The translations under genes and the position numbers were made by a program. Below, piece after piece: positions 1 through 7,801 of a DNA stretch of 40,885 nt. Numbering within the stretch: position 1 is the first letter of the stretch; every line of letters starts with the position of its first letter. Origin of the DNA: Fidelibacterota bacterium (GTDB lineage: Bacteria; Fidelibacterota; UBA8477; JABMPR01); contig JAJRSW010000052.1 of assembly GCA_024278595.1 (NCBI GenBank), forward strand, positions 1 to 40,885, written 5' to 3'. The notes under the pieces were generated by a model that worked only from the letters and a program-made list of their open reading frames with translations, was not told where the DNA came from and did no database searches.

Positions 1-110
1 CCGAAGAATGGATGACTGGAAAAATGTATCTGGATGTAGACCTGTTGAATGAATCGGAAGAGAATCAGGAGAAAATACCTGAAAAGATACTGGAAACCGT
101 AGAGGCTTAA
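1..110 (+). CDS. C-terminal fragment of an unidentified protein
   Basis: The frame starting at base 3 is open from the window edge to a TAA at 108-110. It encodes only the last 35 residues of a protein that begins upstream. The fragment is acidic, has the stretch WMTGKMYLDVDLLNE, and ends in a Glu/Lys-rich tail. I do not recognise the family and assign no function. The next gene starts 315 bases downstream, so it is probably transcribed separately. Confidence 0.5.
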   Translation, partial: EEWMTGKMYLDVDLLNESEENQEKIPEKILETVEA

Positions 111-136
111 ATCCTTTTTACAGAACTTTTAGGACT

Positions 137-262
137 TGACCGTCACGAAGACAAAGTTTTAAAAAATATATGCTTATCAAAAATCATCCCTCACAGATGC
201 AAATAATTCTGTTTAAAATGACCTTGTTCATAACTTTAATAATCTTTGTGGCTTCGTGGCAA
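137..262. repeat. Imperfect inverted repeat in the 315-bp gap before the metallo-hydrolase gene
   Basis: The segment at about 140-160 reads, on the opposite strand, as CTTTGTCTTCGTGAC. A related string, CTTTGTGGCTTCGTGGC, occurs on the + strand at about 245-261. The arms are about 15-17 bases and face each other across about 80 bases of AT-rich sequence. No ORF with a credible start lies in 111-425. The similarity could mark a dispersed intergenic repeat or a folded RNA. Confidence 0.35.
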
Positions 263-374
263 TAATTCATGAATAATGCAGGTTAGAAGACTAAAGAAAA
301 CAAATATGCAGTTACGGTTGGAAAACTAAGGGAGTATCCGGCTGAGTTTTTTGTTGAATTGCCTCCAGGCCGTC

Positions 375-390
375 CTAATTTGAAAATTAG
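375..390. promoter_or_regulatory. Short perfect inverted repeat upstream of the metallo-hydrolase gene
   Basis: CTAATTT (375-381) and AAATTAG (384-390) form a perfect 7-bp inverted repeat with a 2-base centre, 35 bases before the ATG at 426. The size and position suit an operator or a site overlapping a promoter. AT-rich palindromes of this length also arise by chance. Confidence 0.25.
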
Positions 391-425
391 TGAATGAGTC
401 CCTATTAAAAGGTAGATCTGCATAA

Positions 426-1202
426 ATGCTAGAAATGATCATGTTGGGAAGTGGGAGCAGGGGCAATGCCTGTCTGGTGAAGAATGAGGATACCATGATC
501 CTCATTGATGCCGGTTTTAGTGGCGCTGAAATTCGCAGACGGATGCAGTTGGAAAATCTGGAGCCAGATGATCTGGAAGCCTGTCTCATTACCCACGAGC
601 ATGGGGATCATATCAGAGGTGCCAGCATTCTCTCCAAGCGGCATAAAGTGCACTTGCTTATGCATCCAGCTACCAGACAGGCCAGCCGTAAGAAATTCAA
701 CGGTTCAGAAAGAATGAAACACTTTGAGATGAAGGAGGTTCTGGAGTTGGGATCACTAAGAGTAACCAGCGTGCCGACCCTCCATGACTCAGCCTCTTCA
801 ACAGGATTTCTGATTGAAAGTGGTGACGCCAGCCTGGGTTATCTCACCGATCTTGGGGCAGTCACCGAAGATAATTTTTTAATGCTGCGCAATGTGGATT
901 TTCTGGTGATGGAGGCCAACCACGATCGGGATATGCTCTGGAATGGTCCTTATCCACCACATCTGAAAGCCCGGGTAGATAGTCGCGTAGGTCATCTTTC
1001 CAATACTGACAGTGCTGAGTTTATTGCCTTGTTGGCTGAGCTTGGTAAACTCAATGGCGTGATGCTGGCCCATTTGAGTGAAAAAAATAATGATTCTGAA
1101 CTGGCTCTTGCCACCGTCCGAAAACGACTGAAGCGAAAGATTCAAATATTTGTGGCTGGTCAGGACCAGCCATCCAAACCAATAGAAGTGGAGCAAAAAT
1201 GA
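426..1202 (+). CDS. MBL-fold metallo-hydrolase, WalJ/YycJ family
   Basis: This 258-aa protein of the metallo-beta-lactamase fold is probably a cytoplasmic metal-dependent hydrolase. The N-terminus LGSGSRGNACLV followed by ILIDAGFSG is typical of the YycJ/WalJ group. The metal-binding signature THEHGDH lies at residues 56-62. Further conserved pieces are PTLHDSASSTGF, YLTDLG and VMEANHDRDML. In Firmicutes the family is linked to cell-wall regulation (WalJ) and a 5'-exonuclease activity has been suggested; the substrate here is unknown. ATG 426 has a weak AAGGT about 13 bases upstream, and in-frame ATGs at 435 and 441 would only trim a few residues. Its TGA overlaps the ATG of the next gene (ATGA), indicating translational coupling. 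Confidence 0.85.
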   Translation: MLEMIMLGSGSRGNACLVKNEDTMILIDAGFSGAEIRRRMQLENLEPDDLEACLITHEHGDHIRGASILSKRHKVHLLMHPATRQASRKKFNGSERMKHFEMKEVLELGSLRVTSVPTLHDSASSTGFLIESGDASLGYLTDLGAVTEDNFLMLRNVDFLVMEANHDRDMLWNGPYPPHLKARVDSRVGHLSNTDSAEFIALLAELGKLNGVMLAHLSEKNNDSELALATVRKRLKRKIQIFVAGQDQPSKPIEVEQK

Positions 1203-1792
1203 AAAGCACAATTTTCCTTAAAACCGTTCTCATATTAATCATACTGGCCGTTATGATCAGGTGTAGCAAAGAGACGCAAGCACCGGCAGATGAATACATC
1301 AAGATGGAAACATCCCTGGGTACGATCATCATCGACTTGTTTGAAGCCGAGACTCCTCTGCATGCGGCTAATTATAAAAAACTTGCTGAAGAGGGTGCGC
1401 TGGAAGGCATCTATTTTCATCGGGTAATTCCTGGGTTTGTGGTCCAGGGTGGTGATCCGCTAACCCGGGACAATGATGCTCGAGCTGATGATGGAACTGG
1501 CGGGATCGGTGAAAGAATTCCAGCTGAGATCGGTCAGCCCCACCTGCGGGGTGCTTTGGGTGCTGCCCGGGACAACAACCCGCAGAAAAAATCCAACGGC
1601 AGTCAATTTTACTTTTGTTTGGCTCGCTTAGCCCAATTGGATGATAATTATACCGTTTTTGGAAAAGTCGTGGAAGGCATGGATGTGGTGGATCAAATCG
1701 CTACCCTGGAACGTGACCCCCGGGACAATCCACTGGAATCAGTGACCATCGTAAAAACAAGTATGGTATCCGCTGAAGACTATCAGAACTAG
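1199..1792 (+). CDS. Cyclophilin-type peptidyl-prolyl isomerase, probably exported
   Basis: A 197-aa cyclophilin that catalyses cis-trans isomerisation of prolyl bonds. The core includes FHRVIPGFVVQGGDP at about residues 78-92, which carries the catalytic Arg, then GSQFYFCLARLAQLDDNYTV and FGKVVEGMDVVDQI. The first about 21 residues are a hydrophobic signal segment followed by Cys22. The residue before that Cys is Arg, so the lipobox is poor and lipoprotein status is uncertain; export to the periplasm is likely. The start ATG overlaps the upstream stop by 4 bases and has GTGGAG about 5 bases upstream. A patatin-like gene follows after 3 bases, so the three genes probably form an operon. Confidence 0.88.
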   Translation: MKSTIFLKTVLILIILAVMIRCSKETQAPADEYIKMETSLGTIIIDLFEAETPLHAANYKKLAEEGALEGIYFHRVIPGFVVQGGDPLTRDNDARADDGTGGIGERIPAEIGQPHLRGALGAARDNNPQKKSNGSQFYFCLARLAQLDDNYTVFGKVVEGMDVVDQIATLERDPRDNPLESVTIVKTSMVSAEDYQN

Positions 1793-1795
1793 CAT

Positions 1796-2704
1796 ATGCC
1801 CCAACTACGCTTTGGCTTAGCTTTAGGGGGCGGTGGAGCCCGTGGCTTTGCTCACCTGGGTATTCTTCAACGTCTTGAAGAAATTGGTATTCGTCCGGAT
1901 ATCATCACGGGTGCCAGTATGGGTGCGCTGGTGGCGGCTACCTACATCAAGTCTGGTACTGCAGCTCTGGCGCTTCAGGAACTTAACTCGTTGATCGAGA
2001 GTGAGGCGTTTAAAAAACTGGGGATGCATCTGATCAATGTTACCGGTCGTGGTGGTGAATCTTTCTGGCATCAGGTATCTTCGGCAATTCAGGATCGAAT
2101 TATAATCAATTTAGCACATTCAAAACCAGGATTGGTTCGGGAAGATCGCATGGCAGAAGTAATGGAGCTCATAATCACAGAAGATATCTGGTCTCAGGCA
2201 GATCAGATGCTGGGAATTGTTGCTACCGATCTGTATAGCGGTGAGGATGTATATTTCACGGAAGGTCCTCTTTTACCAGCTGTTACGGCCTCCATGGCCA
2301 TTCCCGGGTTTTTGCCACCGGTTCAGCATGACGGTCGAACCCTGGTGGACGGTGGAGTGTCCCAGCAAGTTCCGATTCGCTTGGCTCGGAAAATGGGAGC
2401 AGATTTTGTTTTAGCAGTGGATGTGGGTCAGGATGTAAGACCCATTGCCCCAATGGATAATGCCATGGCCATTGCGAGCCAGAGTGAGAATATTCGATCG
2501 TGTCACTATCGCGACATGTTAAACCGGGAGGCGGATGTACTTTTACTGCCAGAGATGCCTGGTGTACATTGGTCAGCTTACGATCAAAGAGACACTTTCA
2601 TAGAGCTGGGCATCCAGGCTTTTGATACACAACAAGTAACTTTAGAAAAAGCCTGGTATCAAACTAAACACCCGCTATTGGGTCGCCTGAAAGGTCTCTT
2701 TTAA
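1796..2704 (+). CDS. Patatin-like phospholipase family protein
   Basis: A 302-aa patatin/RssA-type alpha-beta hydrolase, expected to cleave acyl esters of lipids. It shows the glycine-rich oxyanion motif LGGGGARGFAHLG near residues 10-22, the nucleophile elbow GASMG with Ser41, and the dyad Asp in VDGGVSQQVP (Asp185). There is no signal peptide and no C-terminal barrel, so it is the short cytoplasmic or peripheral type rather than a two-domain autotransporter-like patatin. It starts 3 bases after the cyclophilin stop and has no clear Shine-Dalgarno site, which fits translational coupling. The physiological substrate cannot be told from sequence. Confidence 0.87.
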   Translation: MPQLRFGLALGGGGARGFAHLGILQRLEEIGIRPDIITGASMGALVAATYIKSGTAALALQELNSLIESEAFKKLGMHLINVTGRGGESFWHQVSSAIQDRIIINLAHSKPGLVREDRMAEVMELIITEDIWSQADQMLGIVATDLYSGEDVYFTEGPLLPAVTASMAIPGFLPPVQHDGRTLVDGGVSQQVPIRLARKMGADFVLAVDVGQDVRPIAPMDNAMAIASQSENIRSCHYRDMLNREADVLLLPEMPGVHWSAYDQRDTFIELGIQAFDTQQVTLEKAWYQTKHPLLGRLKGLF

Positions 2705-2745
2705 AAATGGCCCGCAAAATTGAACGGATAAGGATCGACTAAACC

Positions 2746-4533
2746 ATGCACCAACTATTAAAATTTATGCTCATCACCCTATTAGTGTTCGCATCATTAG
2801 GACTACTAGGTCAACCGGCTCATGATGATATCCTGACAGTTGAATTGTTTGCCAACCAGGCTGGTGTCGCCGCCGGTGGTGATCTTGACCTGGCACTTGT
2901 AGTGGATATAAGCCATCCCTGGCACGTATATGCACCCCTGGGCAATGATGATTTCACCATCCCCATTTCACCGGAGATATTTGTTGAGGGGCAGGCTTTT
3001 GTGGTGAAGGATTGGCAATTTCCGGAGGCAGAGAAAATAGCTGTTGCCGGTATTAAGGAGCCTGCTGCCGTTTACGGTGACCGATTGATCATGAGGACCA
3101 CACTCACTGTCGATGAGTCTGCCACAGAGAACCTGCAGATCAGGGGTGAAGTATATTACCAGGCCTGTGATGATGCCCAGTGTCTGATCCCTGCCACAGT
3201 TGATTTTAGCCTTATGGTTCCCATTACCGCAAACACCGGTGCTGCCCAGGCTATCAATAGTGAGTTCTTTAGCACATTCCAAGCTGAATCCTCAGCTGAA
3301 ACTGTCCTGTCGGATGACCAGGAGGATGATGATATTTCCGGTCTGGTGGATGAATACGGGATGATCCTGACCTTTGCGATCATATTTTTTGGTGGTCTGG
3401 CCTTAAACCTAACTCCCTGCGTTTACCCCTTGATCCCCATCACCATCAGCTTTTTTGGTGGGACAGGTGCAAGCAAGGGACGGACCTTTTGGATGGCTCT
3501 GGCCTATGTCCTGGGAATTGCAGTCACCTATTCTGTTCTAGGGGTGGTCGCCGCCCTGGGGGGGGGGCTCTTTGGGGCACTGCTGACCAACCCCATCGTC
3601 CTGATTGGAATTGCGGCCATTCTGGTTGGATTATCATTATCAATGTTTGGCGTCTACGAATTCAGGCTTCCAACTGGATTAATGACTGCTGCCAGTCAGT
3701 CCAAGGCTGGTATTTTTGGTTCCTTTTTTATGGGTTTGACTCTGGGGATCGTAGCGGCTCCTTGTGTCGGACCTTTTGTGATCGGCCTGCTCACCTATGT
3801 TGCGGCTCAACAAAGTGTTGTTCTGGGTTTCAGCATGTTCTTTACCCTGGCCATGGGACTCGGTTTACCCTATCTGTTTCTGGCCATGTATTCCAGTAAG
3901 CTTTCATCTCTACCGCGTTCCGGCACCTGGATGATCGGCGTTCGGGTGATCTTTGGTTTTGTGTTGATTGCCATGGCCATTTATTTCATTATGCCTTTGC
4001 TTGGCTCGATCGGTAACAGCGTGATGGCCATATTTCTCATCGGAGCGGGTAGTTATCTCATTTTGTTTGACAATAGTGGTGAGGGTAATCCATGGTTCAA
4101 TCGGATCAAACAGTCCATCGCCATCCTATTGATAATCCTTGGAACCTGGATGGGTATCCCTGAATCTTCGACTCAGGGCACCGGGATCGAATGGGCTCAT
4201 CCCACCACTCAGGTGGCGCTGGATGAAATGCTGGCAGGACCAAAACCAGTAATGATCGATGTGTATGCAGATTGGTGTATTCCCTGTAAGGAGATGGACA
4301 AATTTACCTTCCCAGATGCTGAAGTTGTTAGTTTGTCCAGGCAATTTACGGCGATCAAAATCGATATGACCAAGCAAAATGGCGCCTTTGAAAAGGCCTT
4401 GCTGGAACGGTTCTCCATTAAAGGCGTACCGACCTATATCTTTTTTAAGAATGGAGTAGAGATAGCATCGTTACGATCCACCGGATTTGAAAATGCAGAA
4501 GCATTTCTTAAGAGAATGAAGGCCGCTCTTTAG
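2746..4533 (+). CDS. dsbD: Thiol:disulfide interchange protein DsbD (transmembrane electron relay)
   Basis: A 595-aa, three-part DsbD that carries reducing power from cytoplasmic thioredoxin across the inner membrane to periplasmic thiols. A signal peptide (about 1-24) precedes the periplasmic N-domain, which has the Cys pair CDDAQC (141-146). The multi-helix core follows, with NLTPCVYPLIPI (Cys224) and APCVGP (Cys340). The C-terminal thioredoxin domain carries WCIPC (Cys511, Cys514). All six redox cysteines are present. AAGGA lies about 11 bases before the ATG. A run of ten Gs at 3558-3567 in the membrane core encodes LGGGLFG and is a slippage-prone spot. The gene follows the patatin gene after about 40 bases. 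Confidence 0.95.
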   Translation: MHQLLKFMLITLLVFASLGLLGQPAHDDILTVELFANQAGVAAGGDLDLALVVDISHPWHVYAPLGNDDFTIPISPEIFVEGQAFVVKDWQFPEAEKIAVAGIKEPAAVYGDRLIMRTTLTVDESATENLQIRGEVYYQACDDAQCLIPATVDFSLMVPITANTGAAQAINSEFFSTFQAESSAETVLSDDQEDDDISGLVDEYGMILTFAIIFFGGLALNLTPCVYPLIPITISFFGGTGASKGRTFWMALAYVLGIAVTYSVLGVVAALGGGLFGALLTNPIVLIGIAAILVGLSLSMFGVYEFRLPTGLMTAASQSKAGIFGSFFMGLTLGIVAAPCVGPFVIGLLTYVAAQQSVVLGFSMFFTLAMGLGLPYLFLAMYSSKLSSLPRSGTWMIGVRVIFGFVLIAMAIYFIMPLLGSIGNSVMAIFLIGAGSYLILFDNSGEGNPWFNRIKQSIAILLIILGTWMGIPESSTQGTGIEWAHPTTQVALDEMLAGPKPVMIDVYADWCIPCKEMDKFTFPDAEVVSLSRQFTAIKIDMTKQNGAFEKALLERFSIKGVPTYIFFKNGVEIASLRSTGFENAEAFLKRMKAAL

Positions 4534-4567
4534 GTGTTGCGAAAAGCTGCTAACAGCCCGCATGTGA

Positions 4568-4608
4568 CCAGGCACAAAAATGTGATTCCAGCAAATATTT
4601 GTGCTTGG
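4568..4608. repeat. 11-bp inverted repeat between dsbD and the S8 protease gene
   Basis: CCAGGCACAAA (4568-4578) pairs with TTTGTGCTTGG (4598-4608), with one G-T wobble and a 19-base loop. No T-run follows, so it is not a standard intrinsic terminator. It lies in the 123-bp gap downstream of dsbD and could stabilise the transcript end or regulate the protease gene. Confidence 0.35.
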
Positions 4609-4656
4609 TGTAGCTTATGAGAGCATCTAGATTAATTGATCAACCAAGAGATGGAC

Positions 4657-6219
4657 ATGGCAATATCTAGACACCATTTTAGCATTTTTATATTAACACT
4701 TTTCAGTGCGCTTCTGGTGTTTGGTCAAGATCCGGAAGAGCGCCACCCTTATTGGGTCTTTTTCCATGATAAAGAATCAGCCAGTGAAGAGTATTTTGAT
4801 CCTGATCAATTTGATTTTTCACACTTGAGCGAGAGAGCACTGGCGCGTCGGGCATTACGCGGAACCATCACCGGCCCGACTTATCGAGATATAAATATTC
4901 CCCAGGTCTACATTAATGAGATTTTAGGTCCTGATGTAGAAGTAAGGGTCACCAGTCGCTGGCTGAACGCAGTTTCCATTCTGGCAACTGATGGGTACAT
5001 CTCAAGTCTTGAGAATAATGCCATCGTAAAAAAGACCAGACGAATCCACAAGATGTCAAAAAAAATGGTCAAACGTATCACCCGTGATGAAGCAGATTAC
5101 TTTGATGATGAGGACTATGGCAATAGTTTTAATCAGATCGAACAGATCAATGCTATTGCTGCCCATGAAGCTGGATATACGGGGACAGATGTCTGGCTAC
5201 TCATGCTTGATACAGGGTATTATACGGATCATGAGGCTTTTCAGGCCGAGCGTATCGTTGCTGAATATGATTTTATTCAATCTGACTCCGTAACCCAAAA
5301 TCAGGCAGGTGATGTTGCTGGTCAGCATAACCATGGAACATTGACAGCGACCACAGCTGGAGGCTATGTTGATGGAACGCTTCGCGGCGTCGCTTATGAA
5401 TGTAAATTCTTATTAGCCAAGACAGAAATACTGGATCAGGAGATCGAAGCCGAAGAAGATCATTATGTGGCTGCCCTGGAATGGGGTGAAGCCCTGGGCG
5501 CCGATGTAGTATCCAGTTCCCTGGGATATCTTGATTGGTATACTTACGCTGATATGGATGGCGAAACAGCTATCACCACCAATGCAATTGATTATGCCGT
5601 AAGTCTGGGCATGGTCTGCGTTACCGCCGCCGGCAATGAAGGCAATGCTGATTGGTATTACATCATTGCCCCGGCAGATGCTGATTCTGTGATCGCTGTA
5701 GGAGCGGTTGATGCTGCCAACAATATTGCCAGTTTCAGTTCACACGGCCCAACCTACGACCTGAGGATAAAACCGGAGGTCTTGGCCCAGGGGGTGGGGA
5801 CCTTTGCCGCCTGGACCAGCTCACCGGATGCTTATATCACCGCCAATGGGACCAGCCTTTCGACACCGTTGGTGGCCGGGGCAGCCGTCTTGATGCTTGA
5901 AGCGCATCCCAACTGGACACCCATGATGGTGCGGGAAGCCATGATGATGACCGCTGATGGAAGTACTTCCCCGAATAATACCAGGGGTTTTGGGCTCATC
6001 GATGTCATGGCTGCCATTGACTATGATTTTGGGATTGTTCCCGGGGATGTTACTGAGGATGGTGTGCTCAATGTCAGTGATGCTGTGTTGTTGGTGGAAT
6101 GGGTGCTGAATAATACAGAAATATCGGAGATCCAGTTTACGGTAGCTGATATAAATGATGACAATTATGTAAACATTTTGGATGTTGTCGTTTTGGTCGA
6201 GTGGATCCTTGCGTTATAA
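4657..6219 (+). CDS. Secreted subtilisin-like serine protease (S8) with C-terminal dockerin repeat
   Basis: A secreted peptidase of 520 aa from this start. A signal peptide ends near LLVFGQ. A propeptide-like region follows (WVFFHDK, SLENNAIVKKTRRIHK), then the S8 domain. The catalytic residues are Asp185 (MLDTGY), His226 (HNHGTLTA) and Ser400 (NGTSLSTP), with oxyanion Asn327 (AAGNEGN). Residues about 461-520 form a type I dockerin-like pair, GDVTEDGVLNVSDAVLLVEW and ADINDDNYVNILDVVVLVEW, which are Ca2+-binding repeats common at the ends of FCB secreted proteins. I chose ATG 4657 because AAGAG lies 6 bases upstream; the frame also allows TTG 4636 and ATG 4651. Unlike other exported proteins in this window it has no PNPFN sorting tail. 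A terminator follows. Confidence 0.92.
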   Translation: MAISRHHFSIFILTLFSALLVFGQDPEERHPYWVFFHDKESASEEYFDPDQFDFSHLSERALARRALRGTITGPTYRDINIPQVYINEILGPDVEVRVTSRWLNAVSILATDGYISSLENNAIVKKTRRIHKMSKKMVKRITRDEADYFDDEDYGNSFNQIEQINAIAAHEAGYTGTDVWLLMLDTGYYTDHEAFQAERIVAEYDFIQSDSVTQNQAGDVAGQHNHGTLTATTAGGYVDGTLRGVAYECKFLLAKTEILDQEIEAEEDHYVAALEWGEALGADVVSSSLGYLDWYTYADMDGETAITTNAIDYAVSLGMVCVTAAGNEGNADWYYIIAPADADSVIAVGAVDAANNIASFSSHGPTYDLRIKPEVLAQGVGTFAAWTSSPDAYITANGTSLSTPLVAGAAVLMLEAHPNWTPMMVREAMMMTADGSTSPNNTRGFGLIDVMAAIDYDFGIVPGDVTEDGVLNVSDAVLLVEWVLNNTEISEIQFTVADINDDNYVNILDVVVLVEWILAL

Positions 6220-6239
6220 ATTCTTTTACGCTATTGCTG

Positions 6240-6264
6240 AAAGCCTCCTTGTGAGGCTTTTTTT
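6240..6264 (+). terminator. Rho-independent terminator after the S8 protease gene
   Basis: AAGCCTC (6241-6247) and GAGGCTT (6253-6259) form a 7-bp stem, extended by an A-T pair, with the loop CTTGT. A run of seven Ts (6258-6264) follows. It lies 20 bases after the stop codon. Confidence 0.85.
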
Positions 6265-6291
6265 ATTGCGGGTCGATCTGGAAGTGCTAAT

Positions 6292-6960
6292 ATGAATCCA
6301 ATGGAACACTCTCAACTACCACCACTGATCATTGATGGACCTCCCTGGGAGAAGAAGCATGAGGTCGGCTTTTTTGTCGGTTTCATCGAGACCCTAAAAG
6401 CCTTCCTTTTTAAACCGGCAAACACCTTCAGTGTCATGCGACGTCTGGCCAGTGTAGGGGACGCTTTGGTGTACACTGTCGCAATACAAGTCTTCACCTT
6501 TTTGTGGATGTTTGCCATCAGTGATATCGATCCAGCGCTATTATTACCTCAGGATCCGGTACTCCGGGATATGCTCCAATTGCCGGAGAACTTTTCACAG
6601 ATCATGGTTCTTTTATATCCGGTGTCAGTCATGCTGCTTCAGTTTATCGCCGCTTTTTCGTTCCATCTGGCCTTGAAATGGCGGGATCTCCAATCATATG
6701 ATTTTACGCTGGTATTCAGGATCTTCGCCTATGCCAGCGGCACCGGGGCGATCCTGATCCTCATTCCAGTTCTTGGTGGGTTATTCTCATTTGCCATGAC
6801 CATTTATCTAAGCTATGTAGGGCTTAGAACGATTTACGGATTAAATTCAATATCCTTTTTTGTTACTACGCTCCTGGCTATTCTGGTCACCATTGGTCTC
6901 TATATCGCTCTGGTTTTTGGTGTGACAATTCTGTTGATCCTACTCTCCTTTTTATTTTAA
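6292..6960 (+). CDS. YIP1-family integral membrane protein
   Basis: A 222-aa membrane protein resembling the YIP1 domain family. A short hydrophilic N-terminus contains GFIETLKAFLFKPANTF, the usual amphipathic lead-in with an aromatic-Pro motif. Four to five hydrophobic segments follow (about 55-75, 100-122, 140-170 and 180-222), with repeated glycine-containing helices. GGAAG lies about 7 bases before the ATG. The gene follows a terminator and therefore needs its own promoter. In bacteria these proteins are of unknown function, so only membrane localisation is a firm statement. Confidence 0.7.
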   Translation: MNPMEHSQLPPLIIDGPPWEKKHEVGFFVGFIETLKAFLFKPANTFSVMRRLASVGDALVYTVAIQVFTFLWMFAISDIDPALLLPQDPVLRDMLQLPENFSQIMVLLYPVSVMLLQFIAAFSFHLALKWRDLQSYDFTLVFRIFAYASGTGAILILIPVLGGLFSFAMTIYLSYVGLRTIYGLNSISFFVTTLLAILVTIGLYIALVFGVTILLILLSFLF

Positions 6961-7008
6961 CAGTCCCGGATTAATTGGCCAAGGACTCCTGACCACAGGG
7001 TTATTTGA

Positions 7009-7069
7009 AGGGGGCATCAGATTATTGATCCAGCTCGCCTGGATTTTCCGGGGAACCATCAAGCCCCCT
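7009..7069 (+). promoter_or_regulatory. Nested stem-loop in the leader of the lipoprotein gene
   Basis: An outer stem AGGGGGC (7009-7015) pairs with GCCCCCT (7063-7069). Inside it, ATCCAG (7028-7033) pairs with CTGGAT (7039-7044) around CTCGC. The element is followed by ATCGTTTTAGTTT, so it could terminate transcription from the YIP1 gene. It could also be a structured 5' leader for the gene that starts 37 bases later. It matches no riboswitch class I can recall. Confidence 0.35.
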
Positions 7070-7105
7070 CATCGTTTTAGTTTATACAGAAAGGGGTAGC
7101 TCCTG

Positions 7106-7795
7106 TTGACATCATTGACTGAAAAGACTAAATTGCCACTGCTTATGCCAGGGCAACCCAAAAGATTATTAGGCTTGATTGTTGGCACTTTATTGCTGCA
7201 ATCCTGCTATACACTGCTTCATCCTCCAGAGACCTTGCCCCAGACTATGACCACAGTGGTAACCGAGCAAGCCATGGCCAGCTCATTGGGTGGCGCGGGA
7301 GTGTATGGTTGGGATCCTTACTGGGAACCTGCCTTGCCCTTCAGCAGCTACCATCGCGGCTATGGCGCCTCCTATTACAGCCCTTACAATTATTATGATT
7401 ATCAGCATCCATATTATGCACCGGTATATGTGGTGAGTGAGAATACGGATCCGGCTCCCGCACGTGACTTTGGTCGCGATGATCTCCAGGGGGGCGGACG
7501 AAATCGGAATTTGAATAGTGCCACCGTGAGTTCCGGTACCAGTGGGGCAGGAAGCGGATCCAGCTCTTCAGGAGGGATGTCCACTGCAGCACCTGTCATC
7601 AGTCAACCACCGGTGGTAACACCCCAACCACCCGTCAGGATTCATCCCAGGGGTGCCCAGGAGGTCAGGGCCGGAAAAGCGAATCGGGAGACAAAGCCCA
7701 TCCGGCAAAAATCGGTCAAACCACCCAAAAAAAATAGTGACAAAGGTGGTGCTGGTCAGGAGACCTCCAAAAAACGCCTTAGAACGCGAAAGTAG
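7106..7795 (+). CDS. Predicted lipoprotein, Tyr-rich then Gly/Ser/Pro-rich, unknown function
   Basis: A 229-aa exported protein. The N-terminus has a basic stretch, a hydrophobic helix and the lipobox LLQSC with Cys34, so it should be lipid-anchored. The mature part is Tyr/Pro-rich (about 70-110), then rich in Gly, Ser, Pro and Val, and ends in a very basic tail (KSVKPPKKNSDKGG, KKRLRTRK). No enzymatic motif is visible. The start is TTG at 7106, supported by AGGGGTAG about 7 bases upstream; ATG 7145 would also leave a shortened signal but has no ribosome site. It ends 6 bases before an outer-membrane barrel gene, suggesting a shared envelope role. Confidence 0.6.
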   Translation: MTSLTEKTKLPLLMPGQPKRLLGLIVGTLLLQSCYTLLHPPETLPQTMTTVVTEQAMASSLGGAGVYGWDPYWEPALPFSSYHRGYGASYYSPYNYYDYQHPYYAPVYVVSENTDPAPARDFGRDDLQGGGRNRNLNSATVSSGTSGAGSGSSSSGGMSTAAPVISQPPVVTPQPPVRIHPRGAQEVRAGKANRETKPIRQKSVKPPKKNSDKGGAGQETSKKRLRTRK

Positions 7796-7801
7796 ATCCC
7801 C

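Noticed and set aside
1199-1264. Firm lipoprotein assignment for the cyclophilin
   Set aside because: The residue before Cys22 is Arg, which is unsuitable for signal peptidase II, so only general export is claimed.
3489-3899. Overlapping +1-frame ORF in dsbD as a separate gene
   Set aside because: It is the out-of-frame reading of a hydrophobic coding region. It matters only as the frame entered if the G-tract slips.
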